Shown: piece by piece, positions 22,584-32,243 of the stretch | Layout of the letters: each line of letters opens with the position of its first letter | How positions within the stretch are numbered: the first letter of the stretch is position 1 | From: Gluconobacter sp. Dm-62 | Lineage (GTDB): Bacteria; Pseudomonadota; Alphaproteobacteria; Acetobacterales; Acetobacteraceae | Assembly (NCBI RefSeq): GCF_018256155.1 | Contig: NZ_JAERLY010000005.1 | Location: 119,003 to 183,002 of the forward strand | DNA length: 64,000 nucleotides | Direction of reading: 5' to 3' | Notes under the pieces: generated by a model | What the model was told of the DNA's origin: nothing | The model's database searches: none | Seen by the model: only the letters and a program-made list of their open reading frames with translations | Position numbers and translations under genes: made by a program

Positions 22584-25220
22584 ATGCGCCGCCTTCTGGT
22601 TCTCACAACCCTGCTCGCAGGCCTGCCCCTCACAATCCCGGCTCACGCCGAGGGCACCTTTTCCTTCGCCAGCACACCCGGACAGCTTCCCAAGACCGTC
22701 GTGCCGACGGATTACATCATCGACCTGACAACCGACATGGAGCATCTGACGCTTCAGGGCGACGAAATCATCAGGGTCGAAGTCCAGAGCCCGACGGCTG
22801 ACATCACGCTCAATCAGGCAGGCCTCAAACTGGCCAGCGCGCTCCTGGACAACGCGCAGAAGGCCATCATTCATCAGGATGATGCCGCCGAGACCGTCAC
22901 CCTGCATTTCCCAGCGCCCGTTCCGGCTGGCGTTCATACGCTTGCCATCAAGTATTCCGGGCCGATCCTGAAGACGCCAAACGGTATCTATGTGGACGAC
23001 TACACCGACCCCAAGGGCAAGCCGCAGCGGATGCTGGTCACGCAGTTCGAGGTCGCGGACGCACGCCGGATGTTCCCTGGCTGGGACGAACCTGCCTTCA
23101 AGGCGACCTATCAGCTGAACGTGACACTGCCGTTCGAATATGCGGCCGTCAGCAACATGCCGATCCTCGGCACGACACAGCAGGATGAAAAGACAAAGCG
23201 CGTCTCCTTCAGCCCAACGCCCCGCATGTCGAGCTACCTGCTCGCGCTGGTGGCGGGTGATCTGGCTTCCGTCGATGGCAAGGCAGATGGCACACCCATT
23301 CGCGTCTTTGCGCCGACCGGCCTCGAAAACCAGGGCACCTACGCACTCGGCGCCGCCGAGAAGATCCTGCCCTATTACAACGAGTATTTCGGCATCAAAT
23401 ACCCGCTGCCAAAAATGGACATGCTGGCCATCGCCGGCAACTATCAGGCTGGTGCGATGGAGAACTGGGGCGCGCTGACCTATATTGACAACGTGCTTCT
23501 GTTTGATCCGAAAAACAGCACGCCCCGGACCCGCGAACTGATCTATGAAGTTGTCGCGCACGAAATGGCGCATCAGTGGTCCGGTGATCTGGTGACCATG
23601 GGCTGGTGGGACAATATCTGGCTGAACGAGGGCTTTGCCTCCTGGATGGAGATCAAGGCGACGGACAAGATGAACCCGGACTGGGACATCTGGCCGCGTC
23701 AGCATGAAACCCGCGAAGAAACGATGGCGACGGACGCCCTGTCCACAACCCATCCCATCCAGCAGGTCATTCATAATGTGAGTGAAGCTAACTCCGCGTT
23801 TGACGGCATCAGCTACGGCAAGGGCGAACTGGTCATCCGCATGATGGAAGGCTGGCTTAGCGAAGACCACTTCCGCGACGGAATGCGCGCTTATATGAAG
23901 GCCCATGCCTTCGGCAACGCGACCAGTCAGGATCTGTGGAACGCGCTTTCCGGCACGTCAGGACAGGATGTTGGCAAGGTCGCCCGCAGCTTCACGGAAC
24001 AGCCCGGTATTCCTCAGGTCAATGTCGCGGCCGTCTGCAAAAATGGCCAGACAACCTACACCCTGACGCAGAGCCGCTTCACCATCCACGATCCGAATGC
24101 AAAGGCCCTGACCTGGAACATTCCGGTTGTCGCAGGCGGGCCCGGCCTCGAGGCCAGAAAGCTGGTGCTTGGTGCGGACCCCGCCACCTTCACCCTTCCA
24201 CGTTGCAATGCTCCCCTCAAACTTGATCTGGGCGAGAGCGGCTACTATCGCGTGCATTATGACGACGCGGCATTCGCCCCGATCGCCGCATCGATCTCCA
24301 AATTTGCGCCAGTCGACCGCGCCAATATTCTAGGTGACCAGTTCGCGCAGTTCCGGGCCGGGCATGGAGCTCTGTCTTCCTATTTCGACCTCGTGGACCG
24401 TCTGACAGCCGCACATGAAAGCGACATCGCCACGCTTGAAGAAATCATCGGCAAGCTGGAAACGCTTGATTTCTACGAAATCGGCAGCCCGGACCGCCCC
24501 GCGTTCCAAGCCTATGCCCGCAGCCGTCTTGCCCCGGTCCTGAAGCGTCTCGGCTGGGACCAGAAGCCGCATGAAAGCGTGCTGGACACGATGCTGCGTC
24601 CGTCCGTCATTTCAGCGCTGGGTGACTTCAACGATCTGGCCGTACTGGCAGAAGCAAAGCGCCGTTTCGCGGCATGGCTGAAAAACCCGGCTTCTCTGCA
24701 CCCTGATCTGGTCGGTGCGGTCTCGGCCCTTGCGATGAAGCATGCCGATGTCGCGACATACGAGATCATGGCCAAGAAAGTCCGTGATACACAGGCGACC
24801 GAACTCAAACTGCGACTGTTCCAGGCCCTTGCCAAAGCCACGGATCCTGATCTGATCCACCGTAATGTCGAGCTGGCCTATAGTGGCGCCATTCCGAACG
24901 GCCGTATTTCCATGGCTCTGTCTTCGGTCGCATCCGGTAGCGAAAATCCGGACCTCGTCTGGAAGCTGGTTCGCCAGCATGAGGCCGAAATCCGCACGCA
25001 TCTTGCACCCTGGTCGCAGGACGGATTCCTGCCAGCCATCGCAGGACATTCCAACAATCCGGATATCCTGGCCGAGCTTCAGAACGACCCGTCTTCCAGC
25101 AAGACGACCGGAGCGAAGATTGCCACGGCCCATGCCCTCAATGTTGTTTCCGCGCGCAAGGAAGCCGTCCAGTCTGCCCAGAGCCAGATCCACGACTGGC
25201 TTGCCGCACATACGCACTAA
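22584..25220 (+). CDS. pepN: M1 family aminopeptidase (PepN-like), exported
   Basis: This 878-aa zinc metallopeptidase has a Sec signal peptide (RRLLVLTTLLAGLPLTIPAHA). It contains the M1 exopeptidase motif GAMENWG (about residue 290) and the zinc motif HEMAHQW with the third ligand Glu in NEGFASW about 19 residues on (about 326-350). A long helical C-terminal domain follows. It should release N-terminal residues from peptides in the periplasm. AAGGAA lies 8-9 nt before ATG 22584. The gene is monocistronic and followed by a 10-bp hairpin (25229-25253). A 483-codon antisense frame inside it is a shadow. Confidence 0.95.
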   Translation: MRRLLVLTTLLAGLPLTIPAHAEGTFSFASTPGQLPKTVVPTDYIIDLTTDMEHLTLQGDEIIRVEVQSPTADITLNQAGLKLASALLDNAQKAIIHQDDAAETVTLHFPAPVPAGVHTLAIKYSGPILKTPNGIYVDDYTDPKGKPQRMLVTQFEVADARRMFPGWDEPAFKATYQLNVTLPFEYAAVSNMPILGTTQQDEKTKRVSFSPTPRMSSYLLALVAGDLASVDGKADGTPIRVFAPTGLENQGTYALGAAEKILPYYNEYFGIKYPLPKMDMLAIAGNYQAGAMENWGALTYIDNVLLFDPKNSTPRTRELIYEVVAHEMAHQWSGDLVTMGWWDNIWLNEGFASWMEIKATDKMNPDWDIWPRQHETREETMATDALSTTHPIQQVIHNVSEANSAFDGISYGKGELVIRMMEGWLSEDHFRDGMRAYMKAHAFGNATSQDLWNALSGTSGQDVGKVARSFTEQPGIPQVNVAAVCKNGQTTYTLTQSRFTIHDPNAKALTWNIPVVAGGPGLEARKLVLGADPATFTLPRCNAPLKLDLGESGYYRVHYDDAAFAPIAASISKFAPVDRANILGDQFAQFRAGHGALSSYFDLVDRLTAAHESDIATLEEIIGKLETLDFYEIGSPDRPAFQAYARSRLAPVLKRLGWDQKPHESVLDTMLRPSVISALGDFNDLAVLAEAKRRFAAWLKNPASLHPDLVGAVSALAMKHADVATYEIMAKKVRDTQATELKLRLFQALAKATDPDLIHRNVELAYSGAIPNGRISMALSSVASGSENPDLVWKLVRQHEAEIRTHLAPWSQDGFLPAIAGHSNNPDILAELQNDPSSSKTTGAKIATAHALNVVSARKEAVQSAQSQIHDWLAAHTH

Positions 25221-25228
25221 CCATCCAA

Positions 25229-25253
25229 ACGAGGCGGAAAAGATCCGCCTCGT
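25229..25253 (+). terminator. Hairpin after pepN
   Basis: A perfect 10-bp stem (ACGAGGCGGA / TCCGCCTCGT) with a 5-nt loop begins 8 nt after the stop codon. No strong T-run follows, so efficiency is uncertain. Confidence 0.55.
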
Positions 25254-25325
25254 CCCTGTCCGGGGCGGTAAAACTGCTATAGACGTGGCTCTCCCGTTTT
25301 ACCCGCCACCGGACCATTCTGCCTC

Positions 25326-26966
25326 ATGCTTCAGATCGAAAACCTTGTCTTCAACGCCTGGGGACGACAGTTCTTCAATCGTGCAAGTGCGAACCTTCCC
25401 AATCCCTCCAAGGTTTCGCTGGTTGGCAGAAACGGCGTCGGAAAATCCACGCTTTTCAAACTGATCAAGGGTGAGCTTCAGCCGGATTCTGGTGACATCG
25501 TCATCCCCCGCGCGGCCCGCGTCGCGACCGTGGATCAGGAACATCCCGCCACTCCCATCAGCCTGATCGACACGATCCTCGCAGCCGACACCGAACGCGC
25601 AGCCCTCATGGCGGAGTTGGAAACAGCCGATCCGGAGCGGATGGGCGATATCTGGATGCGCCTGATCGAAATCGATGCAGACAGCGCCCCCTCCCGCGCG
25701 GCGGAAATTCTCAACGGTCTGGGTTTCTCCACTGAAGACCTTGAACGTCCGATGGCAGAGTTCTCCGGTGGCTGGCGGATGCGCGTAGCGCTGGCCGCTG
25801 CGCTTTTTGCCGAGCCTGACCTGCTGCTGCTCGATGAGCCGACGAATTATCTCGATCTTGAAGGCGCCCTGTGGCTGGAAGCGCGCCTCGCCCGCTATCC
25901 GCATTCCGCGCTCATCATCAGCCATGACCGCGAATTGCTTAACAATTCCGTGGATTTCACGCTCCACGTCACCGAAGGCAAGCTGGAACTCTACACCGGC
26001 GGCTACGACGATTTCGAGCGCCAGCGTGCCGAGAAAATCCGCCTGCAAAGTGCCACCCGCGCCAAGCAGGAAGCCGAGCGCGCCCATCTCCAGTCCTTTG
26101 TGGACCGGTTTAAGGCCTCCGCCGCCAAAGCCGCGCAGGCCCAGAGCCGCGTCAAGCGCCTCGCCAAGCTGGCCCCGATCGAAACCACGATCGAGGCTTC
26201 GGTCTCGCCGTTTCTCCTTCCTTCACCGGCCCGTCCGCTCGCACCGCCCCTGATCCGGCTGGAAAACGTCGAAGTCGGTTATGCTGACGATCCGGCCATT
26301 CTGCGCGATCTGAACCTTCGACTGGACGTGGACGACCGTATTGGCCTGCTGGGCGTCAACGGTGCCGGTAAGTCCACCTTTGCCAAAATGATCGCAGGCG
26401 CGCTCGAAGTCCGTTCCGGGGAAGTCTCCCGCTCGCCTCGTATCGAGGTTGGCTGGTTCCACCAGCATCAGATCGAAGCGCTGGATCCGGAGCAGACCCC
26501 GCTTGACATCATGCGTGAAGCGCGTCCGGTGGACAGCGACCAGTCCCACCGCTCCCGTCTGGCGCAGTTCGGCATCCATTTCGAAAAGCAGGGCACCAAG
26601 GTCGAGGCCCTGTCCGGTGGCGAGCGCGCGCGCCTGCTGCTGAACATGGTGGCCATGGCCGCCCCGCATCTGCTGATCCTCGATGAGCCGACCAACCATC
26701 TGGACATCGACAGCCGCCGCGCCCTGCTGGACGCCCTGAACAGTTACGAAGGCGCGGTCATCCTCATCACCCATGACCGCTCACTCATGGAACTGGTCGC
26801 GGACCGGCTCTGGCTGGCTGCAGACAACCAGATCGTTCCCTTCGACGGCGATATGGACGATTATGCGAAGTTCGTCATCGAGCGCGCCAAGGGTGGAACA
26901 TCCGCTCCGTCTCAGAGTGCAGCAAAAGAAAAGCGTTCAAAGGGAAAGAAAAAGAAAAACAAATAG
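25326..26966 (+). CDS. ABC-F family ATPase (YheS/Uup-like)
   Basis: This 546-aa soluble protein has two ABC ATPase domains and no membrane segment. Domain 1: Walker A GRNGVGKST (about residue 35), signature FSGGWRMRVALA (about 145), Walker B LLLLDEPTNYLD. A charged linker (about 230-290) follows. Domain 2: Walker A GVNGAGKST (about 343), signature LSGGERARLLL (about 429), LLILDEPTNHLD. ABC-F proteins act on the ribosome, as translation factors or in antibiotic protection; which applies here cannot be told. The C-terminal tail is strongly basic (KEKRSKGKKKKNK), which fits RNA or ribosome contact. Confidence 0.93.
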   Translation: MLQIENLVFNAWGRQFFNRASANLPNPSKVSLVGRNGVGKSTLFKLIKGELQPDSGDIVIPRAARVATVDQEHPATPISLIDTILAADTERAALMAELETADPERMGDIWMRLIEIDADSAPSRAAEILNGLGFSTEDLERPMAEFSGGWRMRVALAAALFAEPDLLLLDEPTNYLDLEGALWLEARLARYPHSALIISHDRELLNNSVDFTLHVTEGKLELYTGGYDDFERQRAEKIRLQSATRAKQEAERAHLQSFVDRFKASAAKAAQAQSRVKRLAKLAPIETTIEASVSPFLLPSPARPLAPPLIRLENVEVGYADDPAILRDLNLRLDVDDRIGLLGVNGAGKSTFAKMIAGALEVRSGEVSRSPRIEVGWFHQHQIEALDPEQTPLDIMREARPVDSDQSHRSRLAQFGIHFEKQGTKVEALSGGERARLLLNMVAMAAPHLLILDEPTNHLDIDSRRALLDALNSYEGAVILITHDRSLMELVADRLWLAADNQIVPFDGDMDDYAKFVIERAKGGTSAPSQSAAKEKRSKGKKKKNK

Positions 26967-27253
26967 AAAATTACTCAGATTATTAATGACAGCTTCCTTC
27001 AGGAAGTACTTCACTCAACCTTCTATCTGCAGAAAATATCTCTCCATTTCAGATAGAAGGTCCTAAAGAGGCTTTCATAATTAGAAAATTTATAATTCCC
27101 CTCGATGAATAATATGTAATTTTCATTATTTTTGATTTAAATCAACTTTCAAGTTTCCGTGAGGGCGTAAGTCTGTCCTGCGAAAAAATTCCTTTGGTAT
27201 GTACTCAAGGAAGCTGAAAGAATTCCATAGCTGGATTTTAGGAAGGGAAAAGC
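26967..27253. other. AT-rich intergenic region with 12-bp inverted repeat
   Basis: This 287-bp AT-rich gap lies between the ABC-F and porin genes. It contains a perfect 12-bp inverted repeat ACCTTCTATCTG (27018-27029) / CAGATAGAAGGT (27050-27061) around a 20-nt loop, and a small hairpin CTTCCT/AGGAAG near 26993-27006. It probably holds the porin promoter and possibly an ABC-F terminator or an operator. Confidence 0.5.
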
Positions 27254-29185
27254 GTGTCTCCTGTTGGTGGCCTGAAGATCGCTGGAAATTCTTTACCCAG
27301 ACGATACAGACTGCTTTTAGGCGCCGTCTTCTTCGTCGCCTCACCCGTTACAGCCCTTGCACAGAGTACCGACGATCAGGAGCTTGCGGCCATCAAGACC
27401 GAAATGCGCATGCTGGAAGGTCGCCTGCAGGCCATTGAGCAACGCAGACACCCGTCCACCGCTTCGCGGGCAGCCCGTGCGACCTCTTCAAGAGCATCTG
27501 CTCCAGGCCGCAGAGCTGAGCAAAAAATCGAGACAGCACGCATTGGAACACCACCACGGTCTGCCACTGGAACGCCTGCTGGTTATCCGTCCCCGCCTGC
27601 TGCAGGCGGCATAGTCCCTGTTTCTACAACTGGCTTTACTTCTGGCTCTGCTACACAAGGCAACACGGTTTTGCCCGCGCTTGCGGCACCTGCGCCAGTC
27701 CATCAGACGCCCCCGCCGCTGTTCCAGTGGCTGGGCAATCAGCGGAACGAAGCCCATCGAACCTCCATTGATCTGTCATCGTCGAGCCCGCTTGCCATTA
27801 CCCAGACGGAAGTGGACCATCTTCCACCCATCTTCCAGATCGGCAATCTGACGGTCCGCCTGGGCGGCTTCATCGATTTCTCCAACATCTGGAGAAGCTC
27901 GAACATGACCAGCGGCCCGGCGACGGCCTGGAACAATTTCCCCTATGCCAACAGCCCCAATCATGGGCTGAGCGAGGAACGGTTCTCCGCGCAGCTTTCG
28001 CGCTTTTCTACGCTTCTGGAGGCCAACCCGACCAAGTCAGTGCGTCTTCAGGCCTATGTGGAGACCGATTTCGGCGGCTCCGGTGGCACGACCAACAGCG
28101 TACAGATCAACGGCTACACCCCTCGTCTACGACAGGGCTATTTTACGTTCACGCAAAAAGACTGGGGATTGCATGTCCTTATGGGGCAGGCCTGGAGCCT
28201 GACGACCAACTACGCCAAGGGCGTCATTCCCCGTCAGGAACAGCTTCCGGCCGTGACAGACAACAACCAGATCCCCGGCATTACCTTTACCCGCGTCCCC
28301 CAGATCCGCATCGCCAAGGACTGGGACAGGAAATACTGGCTAGCCCTGTCGATCGAGGACCCTCAGGCGACGGTCGGCTTCTCCGACGCACTCAGTTCGG
28401 GAGGCACTCTGCCAGCCAGCTATGGACGCCTGGCTGGGCCGCGGGTTTATTACGCAAACGCAGGCGGTGTGCTGCTGAACCCCAACACGCAGTACAGCTA
28501 CAACCCGGCGCCAGACATTGTGCTCAAAACAGCGGTCGATACGTCCTTTGGACACTACGAGGTGTTTGGGCTGGCGCGCTGGTTCCGGGGGCTTGTCCAA
28601 CCGGCAGGTGAAAATCATACCCACAAGAGCACCCAGTTCGGCGGTGGTGTCGGCGCAGGTATGACCGTACCGCTTGGAACCGACAAGCTCCAGTTGACCG
28701 GAAACGTGCTGGCGGGTCAGGGCGTGGGACGTTACGGACCCAGTCTCATTCCCGATACGACCTTCGATCATAACGGGAATCCGAGCCCCATACCGGAAAT
28801 CATGGGATCACTCGGGCTGGTCGGACATCCGGCACGCTCCGTTCTGCTCTATACCTATGGGGGCGTGGAGAGCGCGGGTCGTCGCACTTATCTGGGCGCG
28901 GACGGCATTCAGCACGGCTACGGTGCCACAGACCTGAACCTGTCCGGCTGCGAGTACGAATTCGGAACCTGCTCCGCCCAGACAAGGACACTGGCCTCCC
29001 TGACGACGGGCGGCTGGTGGCACTTCCTGGATGGCCATTACGGCAGTGTTATGGGCGGCCTTCAGTACACCTACATCCGGAAGTTCGCCTTCAAGGGCAA
29101 TGATGGCGCAGACCATGCCGTCGACCCCACGACTTATGGACATACGGTGTATGTGACCTTCCGGTATTACCCCTTCCAGCAATGA
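27254..29185 (+). CDS. DcaP-like trimeric outer-membrane porin
   Basis: This 643-aa protein starts at GTG 27254, supported by AGGAAGGGA about 6-8 nt upstream. The signal peptide ends at VTALAQ. A short coiled coil follows (ELAAIKTEMRMLEGRLQAIEQ, about residues 43-63), as in trimeric porins of the DcaP type. A low-complexity Ala/Pro/Ser spacer precedes the barrel. The beta-barrel begins near FQIGNLTVRLGGFIDFSNIW (about residue 195) and ends in the aromatic C-terminus VYVTFRYYPFQQ. The role is outer-membrane uptake of small, probably anionic, solutes; the substrate is not readable. Confidence 0.85.
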   Translation: MSPVGGLKIAGNSLPRRYRLLLGAVFFVASPVTALAQSTDDQELAAIKTEMRMLEGRLQAIEQRRHPSTASRAARATSSRASAPGRRAEQKIETARIGTPPRSATGTPAGYPSPPAAGGIVPVSTTGFTSGSATQGNTVLPALAAPAPVHQTPPPLFQWLGNQRNEAHRTSIDLSSSSPLAITQTEVDHLPPIFQIGNLTVRLGGFIDFSNIWRSSNMTSGPATAWNNFPYANSPNHGLSEERFSAQLSRFSTLLEANPTKSVRLQAYVETDFGGSGGTTNSVQINGYTPRLRQGYFTFTQKDWGLHVLMGQAWSLTTNYAKGVIPRQEQLPAVTDNNQIPGITFTRVPQIRIAKDWDRKYWLALSIEDPQATVGFSDALSSGGTLPASYGRLAGPRVYYANAGGVLLNPNTQYSYNPAPDIVLKTAVDTSFGHYEVFGLARWFRGLVQPAGENHTHKSTQFGGGVGAGMTVPLGTDKLQLTGNVLAGQGVGRYGPSLIPDTTFDHNGNPSPIPEIMGSLGLVGHPARSVLLYTYGGVESAGRRTYLGADGIQHGYGATDLNLSGCEYEFGTCSAQTRTLASLTTGGWWHFLDGHYGSVMGGLQYTYIRKFAFKGNDGADHAVDPTTYGHTVYVTFRYYPFQQ

Positions 29186-29324
29186 GGGCTGGTAAAGTAT
29201 CCACATTCCCTCAAACAGCATTCCATCTTTTCGATACGGACAGACCTCTTTTCACGATCCCCGCGCCACTCAAGGTCATGGCGACCGGTCTCACAGACCT
29301 GCCCATGACACACTGGAGAATTTC

Positions 29325-30611
29325 ATGTCTGGCACAACACCTCAGGCGCCTCCTAAGCCCCTGAACCCGGCGCAACCGCAGAAACTTCAGCCGCTTTATG
29401 TGCTGTCCTGGTTCCTGTGTGCGCTGTTCTATTTCTATCAGTACGCCATCCGCTCCGCTCCCGGGATCATGCAGGATGAACTGACACAGGCCTGGGGCAA
29501 CAGCCATCTTGGCCTGATGATCGCGGCCTACTACATCGTCTACGCCCTGATGGCCCTTGCCGTCGGCGTGCTGCTGGACCGCTATGGCGCACATGCAATC
29601 ATGCCGATGTTCATTGCCGTTACGGGCGTCGGGTGCCTGATCTTCGGTCAGGGCAGTCTGGTTGCCGGCATTGGCGGTTACATCATTCAGGGCATCGGCG
29701 CGATCTGCGCTTTCGTGGGCGCGTCCTACGTGGCTGCGCGGTATCTTCCTGCCCGGACGCTGGCGCTTTTCGTTGGTCTGACCCAGTGCATGGGCATGGC
29801 TGGCGCGGCTTTCGGTTCCAAGCCGACCCGCATCCTGATCGACCCGCATGGCTCGTTCCATATTCCCTGGCAGTCAGTCTGGCTGGGCTTCGGCGTCATT
29901 GGTTTGCTGCTCGCTGTGGCAGTCTTCTTTGTCATGCCGCGCGACACGGGTGACAGCGATCATCACCACGGCGATGTTTCCGTGGCCAACCTGCTGCGTC
30001 CGTTCAAGATCATTTTCTCCAACCCGCAGAGCTGGATCGCTGGTCTCGCTGGCGGCCTGCTGTTCGTCCCGACGACGATCGGCGCCCTGGGCTGGGGTGC
30101 GCTGATGCTGAGCAAAGGTGAACACACAACGATGGGTTTCGCGGCCACGGATGTCTCGATGGTTCCCATCGGTTGGGTCATTGGCTGCCCGCTTCTAGGC
30201 TGGATTTCCGACAAGATCGGCCGTCGCAAGCCTGTCATGATCGGTGGTGCGCTGGTGCTGCTGGCAGCGTCGCTCTGCGCGCTCTATGTCCCGGTCGGCG
30301 TTCTGCCGCATTACTCCGTGGCGCTGATCATGGGTATTGCTTCCGGTGCTGCGATGATCCCGTTCTCCTCGATGAAAGAAGTCAATCCGCCCGAGGTCAA
30401 GGGAACGGCTGCGGGTGTCATGAACTTCCTCGTGTTCGGAACGACCGGCATCATGTCCCCTCTCGTGTCCGCCCTGATGGGCAAGGATGCGCCGGAGACG
30501 ATGGAGCAGTTCCACACCGCGTTCCTGCCGCTTGTCATCGGCATCGGAATTGCCATTCTTCTGGGCTTTTTCCTCAAGGAAACCGGCTGGAAAGTCCGCA
30601 AGGCGTCCTGA
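29325..30611 (+). CDS. Major facilitator superfamily transporter
   Basis: This 428-aa inner-membrane protein has 12 predicted helices in two halves, with the MFS loop motif GVLLDRYGAH after helix 2 and GWISDKIGRRKPVMIGG in the second half. The N-terminus is a Pro/Gln-rich cytoplasmic tail. GGAG lies 6-7 nt upstream of the ATG. The subfamily (anion/sugar acid:proton symporter-like) is a guess from general similarity. A strong terminator follows. It is probably transcribed alone or with the porin 140 nt upstream, which could supply its substrate across the outer membrane. Confidence 0.88.
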   Translation: MSGTTPQAPPKPLNPAQPQKLQPLYVLSWFLCALFYFYQYAIRSAPGIMQDELTQAWGNSHLGLMIAAYYIVYALMALAVGVLLDRYGAHAIMPMFIAVTGVGCLIFGQGSLVAGIGGYIIQGIGAICAFVGASYVAARYLPARTLALFVGLTQCMGMAGAAFGSKPTRILIDPHGSFHIPWQSVWLGFGVIGLLLAVAVFFVMPRDTGDSDHHHGDVSVANLLRPFKIIFSNPQSWIAGLAGGLLFVPTTIGALGWGALMLSKGEHTTMGFAATDVSMVPIGWVIGCPLLGWISDKIGRRKPVMIGGALVLLAASLCALYVPVGVLPHYSVALIMGIASGAAMIPFSSMKEVNPPEVKGTAAGVMNFLVFGTTGIMSPLVSALMGKDAPETMEQFHTAFLPLVIGIGIAILLGFFLKETGWKVRKAS

Positions 30612-30636
30612 TTTTACGGACAGCCCGCAAACAGGA

Positions 30637-30665
30637 AACGGCCCGCTTTCGCGGGCCGTTTTTTT
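30637..30665. terminator. Strong rho-independent terminator
   Basis: The stem AACGGCCCGC / GCGGGCCGTT has a TTTC loop and a run of seven T. It lies between the convergent MFS and YceI genes; the flanking A-run on the other strand is shorter, so it serves mainly the plus strand. Confidence 0.9.
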
Positions 30666-30672
30666 ATGTGCG

Positions 30673-31284
30673 TTACTTCGCGGCCGTCTTCTCGAACGCC
30701 CCGGCGATCGTCAGCGTCACGTCATCGCCGACATAGGGGATATACTTCTTGACCCCGAAATCGCTGCGATGGATCGTCGCTTCAGCCTGAAAGCCAACCG
30801 TATAGGCCTTGTCCATCGGGTTGACGCCTGCGCCTACGAAATGGACGTGCAGGACTTCCGGATGGGTCACGCCATGCAACGTCAGATTGCCGGTCACGAG
30901 GGCCTCGTCCGTACCTGTCCGGCGGACCTGCGTGGAGACGAAGGTCGCATCCGGATACTTCGCAACATCGAACCATTCGTTGTTCTTGAGTTCACCCGTC
31001 AGAACCGTGCTGGTGGTCGAAATGCTTGAAACCGGGATGGTCACGTTCAGATGCGAGGCGTCCGGATGGGCAGCATCAAGCTGAAGCGCACCGGTCACGC
31101 CAGAGATCTGGCCGGAATAGTAGGTGAAGCCGAAATGCAGCACGGAGAAGCCAATCTGCGTATGGCTGCTCTCAACCGTATAGGCGCCGGACTGAACGTC
31201 GGCAGGGGCTGCTGCGTACGCTGTGGAAGACAGGAGTGCGAGAGCGAACGCAGCGCCTGCGCCCTTGAGGAAACGTGTGTTCAT
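30673..31284 (-). CDS. YceI family periplasmic protein
   Basis: This 203-aa protein has a signal peptide (KGAGAAFALALLSSTAYAA) and the YceI-type lipocalin-like fold: YTVESSHTQIGFSVLHFGF at the start of the barrel and SDFGVKKYIPYVGDDVTL near the end. Family members bind polyisoprenoid lipids such as ubiquinone-type tails in the periplasm. It follows the dioxygenase gene on the same strand after 37 nt, so the two may be co-transcribed. Confidence 0.93.
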   Translation of the reverse strand: MNTRFLKGAGAAFALALLSSTAYAAAPADVQSGAYTVESSHTQIGFSVLHFGFTYYSGQISGVTGALQLDAAHPDASHLNVTIPVSSISTTSTVLTGELKNNEWFDVAKYPDATFVSTQVRRTGTDEALVTGNLTLHGVTHPEVLHVHFVGAGVNPMDKAYTVGFQAEATIHRSDFGVKKYIPYVGDDVTLTIAGAFEKTAAK

Positions 31285-31321
31285 GACTTCATGATCCTTC
31301 GTAAGATGTGAATTGAAGAGG

Positions 31322-32143
31322 TCAGCCGAACCGGAAGCCGGACAGGGCCTTCCCCATGACGATATCGCTGTAATCGCGAAAACCGGTATCAGTTCCCGCG
31401 GCCCCGGCAGCGAACATCAATGGCAGGAGATGTTCCGGCTGAGGGTGGCACTCCCGCGCGAACGGAGCCTGCTCCCAGTCCAGAAGACTTTTTGTGCGAC
31501 GATCGGATCTCGCCTCGACTGCGCCCTGAAGCCACGTGTCGAAAGCGACCGATCTAGCATCTGATACGGCGTTTGGTCGCATCAGATGTCGCATGTTGTG
31601 GTAGGTCATGCCCGTCCCAACGATCAGAATGTTTTCATCCCGCAACGGGGCCAGAACTTCTCCGAGATGCATAACACCAGCAGCATCAAGGGTCTTGGGG
31701 AGAGAAATTTCCACAATCGGGATTTCCGCCTCAGGGAAGGCGAGCATGAAGGGAATGAAGACCCCATGATCCAGCCCGCGTGTGGCGTCTGCCGTGCAGG
31801 CCATACCCGCGTTGCGCAGAAGATCCCGGATTTTCCCGGCTACGGCAGGCGCCCCCGGAACGGGATATTCAAGTTGATAGGTATGAGGCGGAAAGCCATA
31901 ATAATCGTAGATCAGCGACGGATGAGCTGCTGATCCGACGACCATATCCTGCGTCTCCCAATGTCCCGACATGACTACGATGGCGTCCGGACGGCGCGGC
32001 AGGGAGGGGCCGACAGAACGGAGATAGGCCGCCATATGGTCCCACGTCGTTCCCCACTCCATGAAGAAGCACGGGCCACCACCATGCGGCAGGAACAGGA
32101 CCGGCTGCCGCATCTTGTCCTGATTTTTCAGGGTCATCTTCAC
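31322..32143 (-). CDS. Extradiol ring-cleavage dioxygenase, class III LigB / DODA-type
   Basis: This 273-aa cytoplasmic protein resembles YgiD and plant DOPA 4,5-dioxygenase. Metal-binding and catalytic histidines are visible in LPHGGGP (about residue 20), SGHWET (about 60), GLDHGVFIP (about 125) and GTGMTYHNMR (about 185). It would open catechol-type rings with non-haem iron or zinc; the substrate is unknown. It is divergent from a LysR gene, the usual arrangement for a regulated enzyme. An internal ATG at residue 11 (MRQPVLF) is a possible later start. Confidence 0.9.
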   Translation of the reverse strand: MKMTLKNQDKMRQPVLFLPHGGGPCFFMEWGTTWDHMAAYLRSVGPSLPRRPDAIVVMSGHWETQDMVVGSAAHPSLIYDYYGFPPHTYQLEYPVPGAPAVAGKIRDLLRNAGMACTADATRGLDHGVFIPFMLAFPEAEIPIVEISLPKTLDAAGVMHLGEVLAPLRDENILIVGTGMTYHNMRHLMRPNAVSDARSVAFDTWLQGAVEARSDRRTKSLLDWEQAPFARECHPQPEHLLPLMFAAGAAGTDTGFRDYSDIVMGKALSGFRFG

Positions 32144-32202
32144 TGCCTGCCTCTCCGTTCGACAGGACAGATGTTGCCACTCTCACCCAAAAAGAATAAT
32201 TC

Positions 32203-32213
32203 CCCAATTTGGG
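32203..32213. promoter_or_regulatory. Candidate LysR operator
   Basis: CCCAA-T-TTGGG is a perfect 5+1+5 palindrome in the 100-bp gap between the divergent dioxygenase and LysR genes. A related CCCAAA half-site lies about 20 bp to the left (32186-32191). Confidence 0.4.
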
Positions 32214-32243
32214 ATAGGATCTGACACCAGGAGTGTGAGGTTA

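Noticed and set aside
22455..23906. 483-codon minus-strand frame over pepN
   Set aside because: Antisense to the clear M1 aminopeptidase with signal peptide and zinc motif; a GC shadow.
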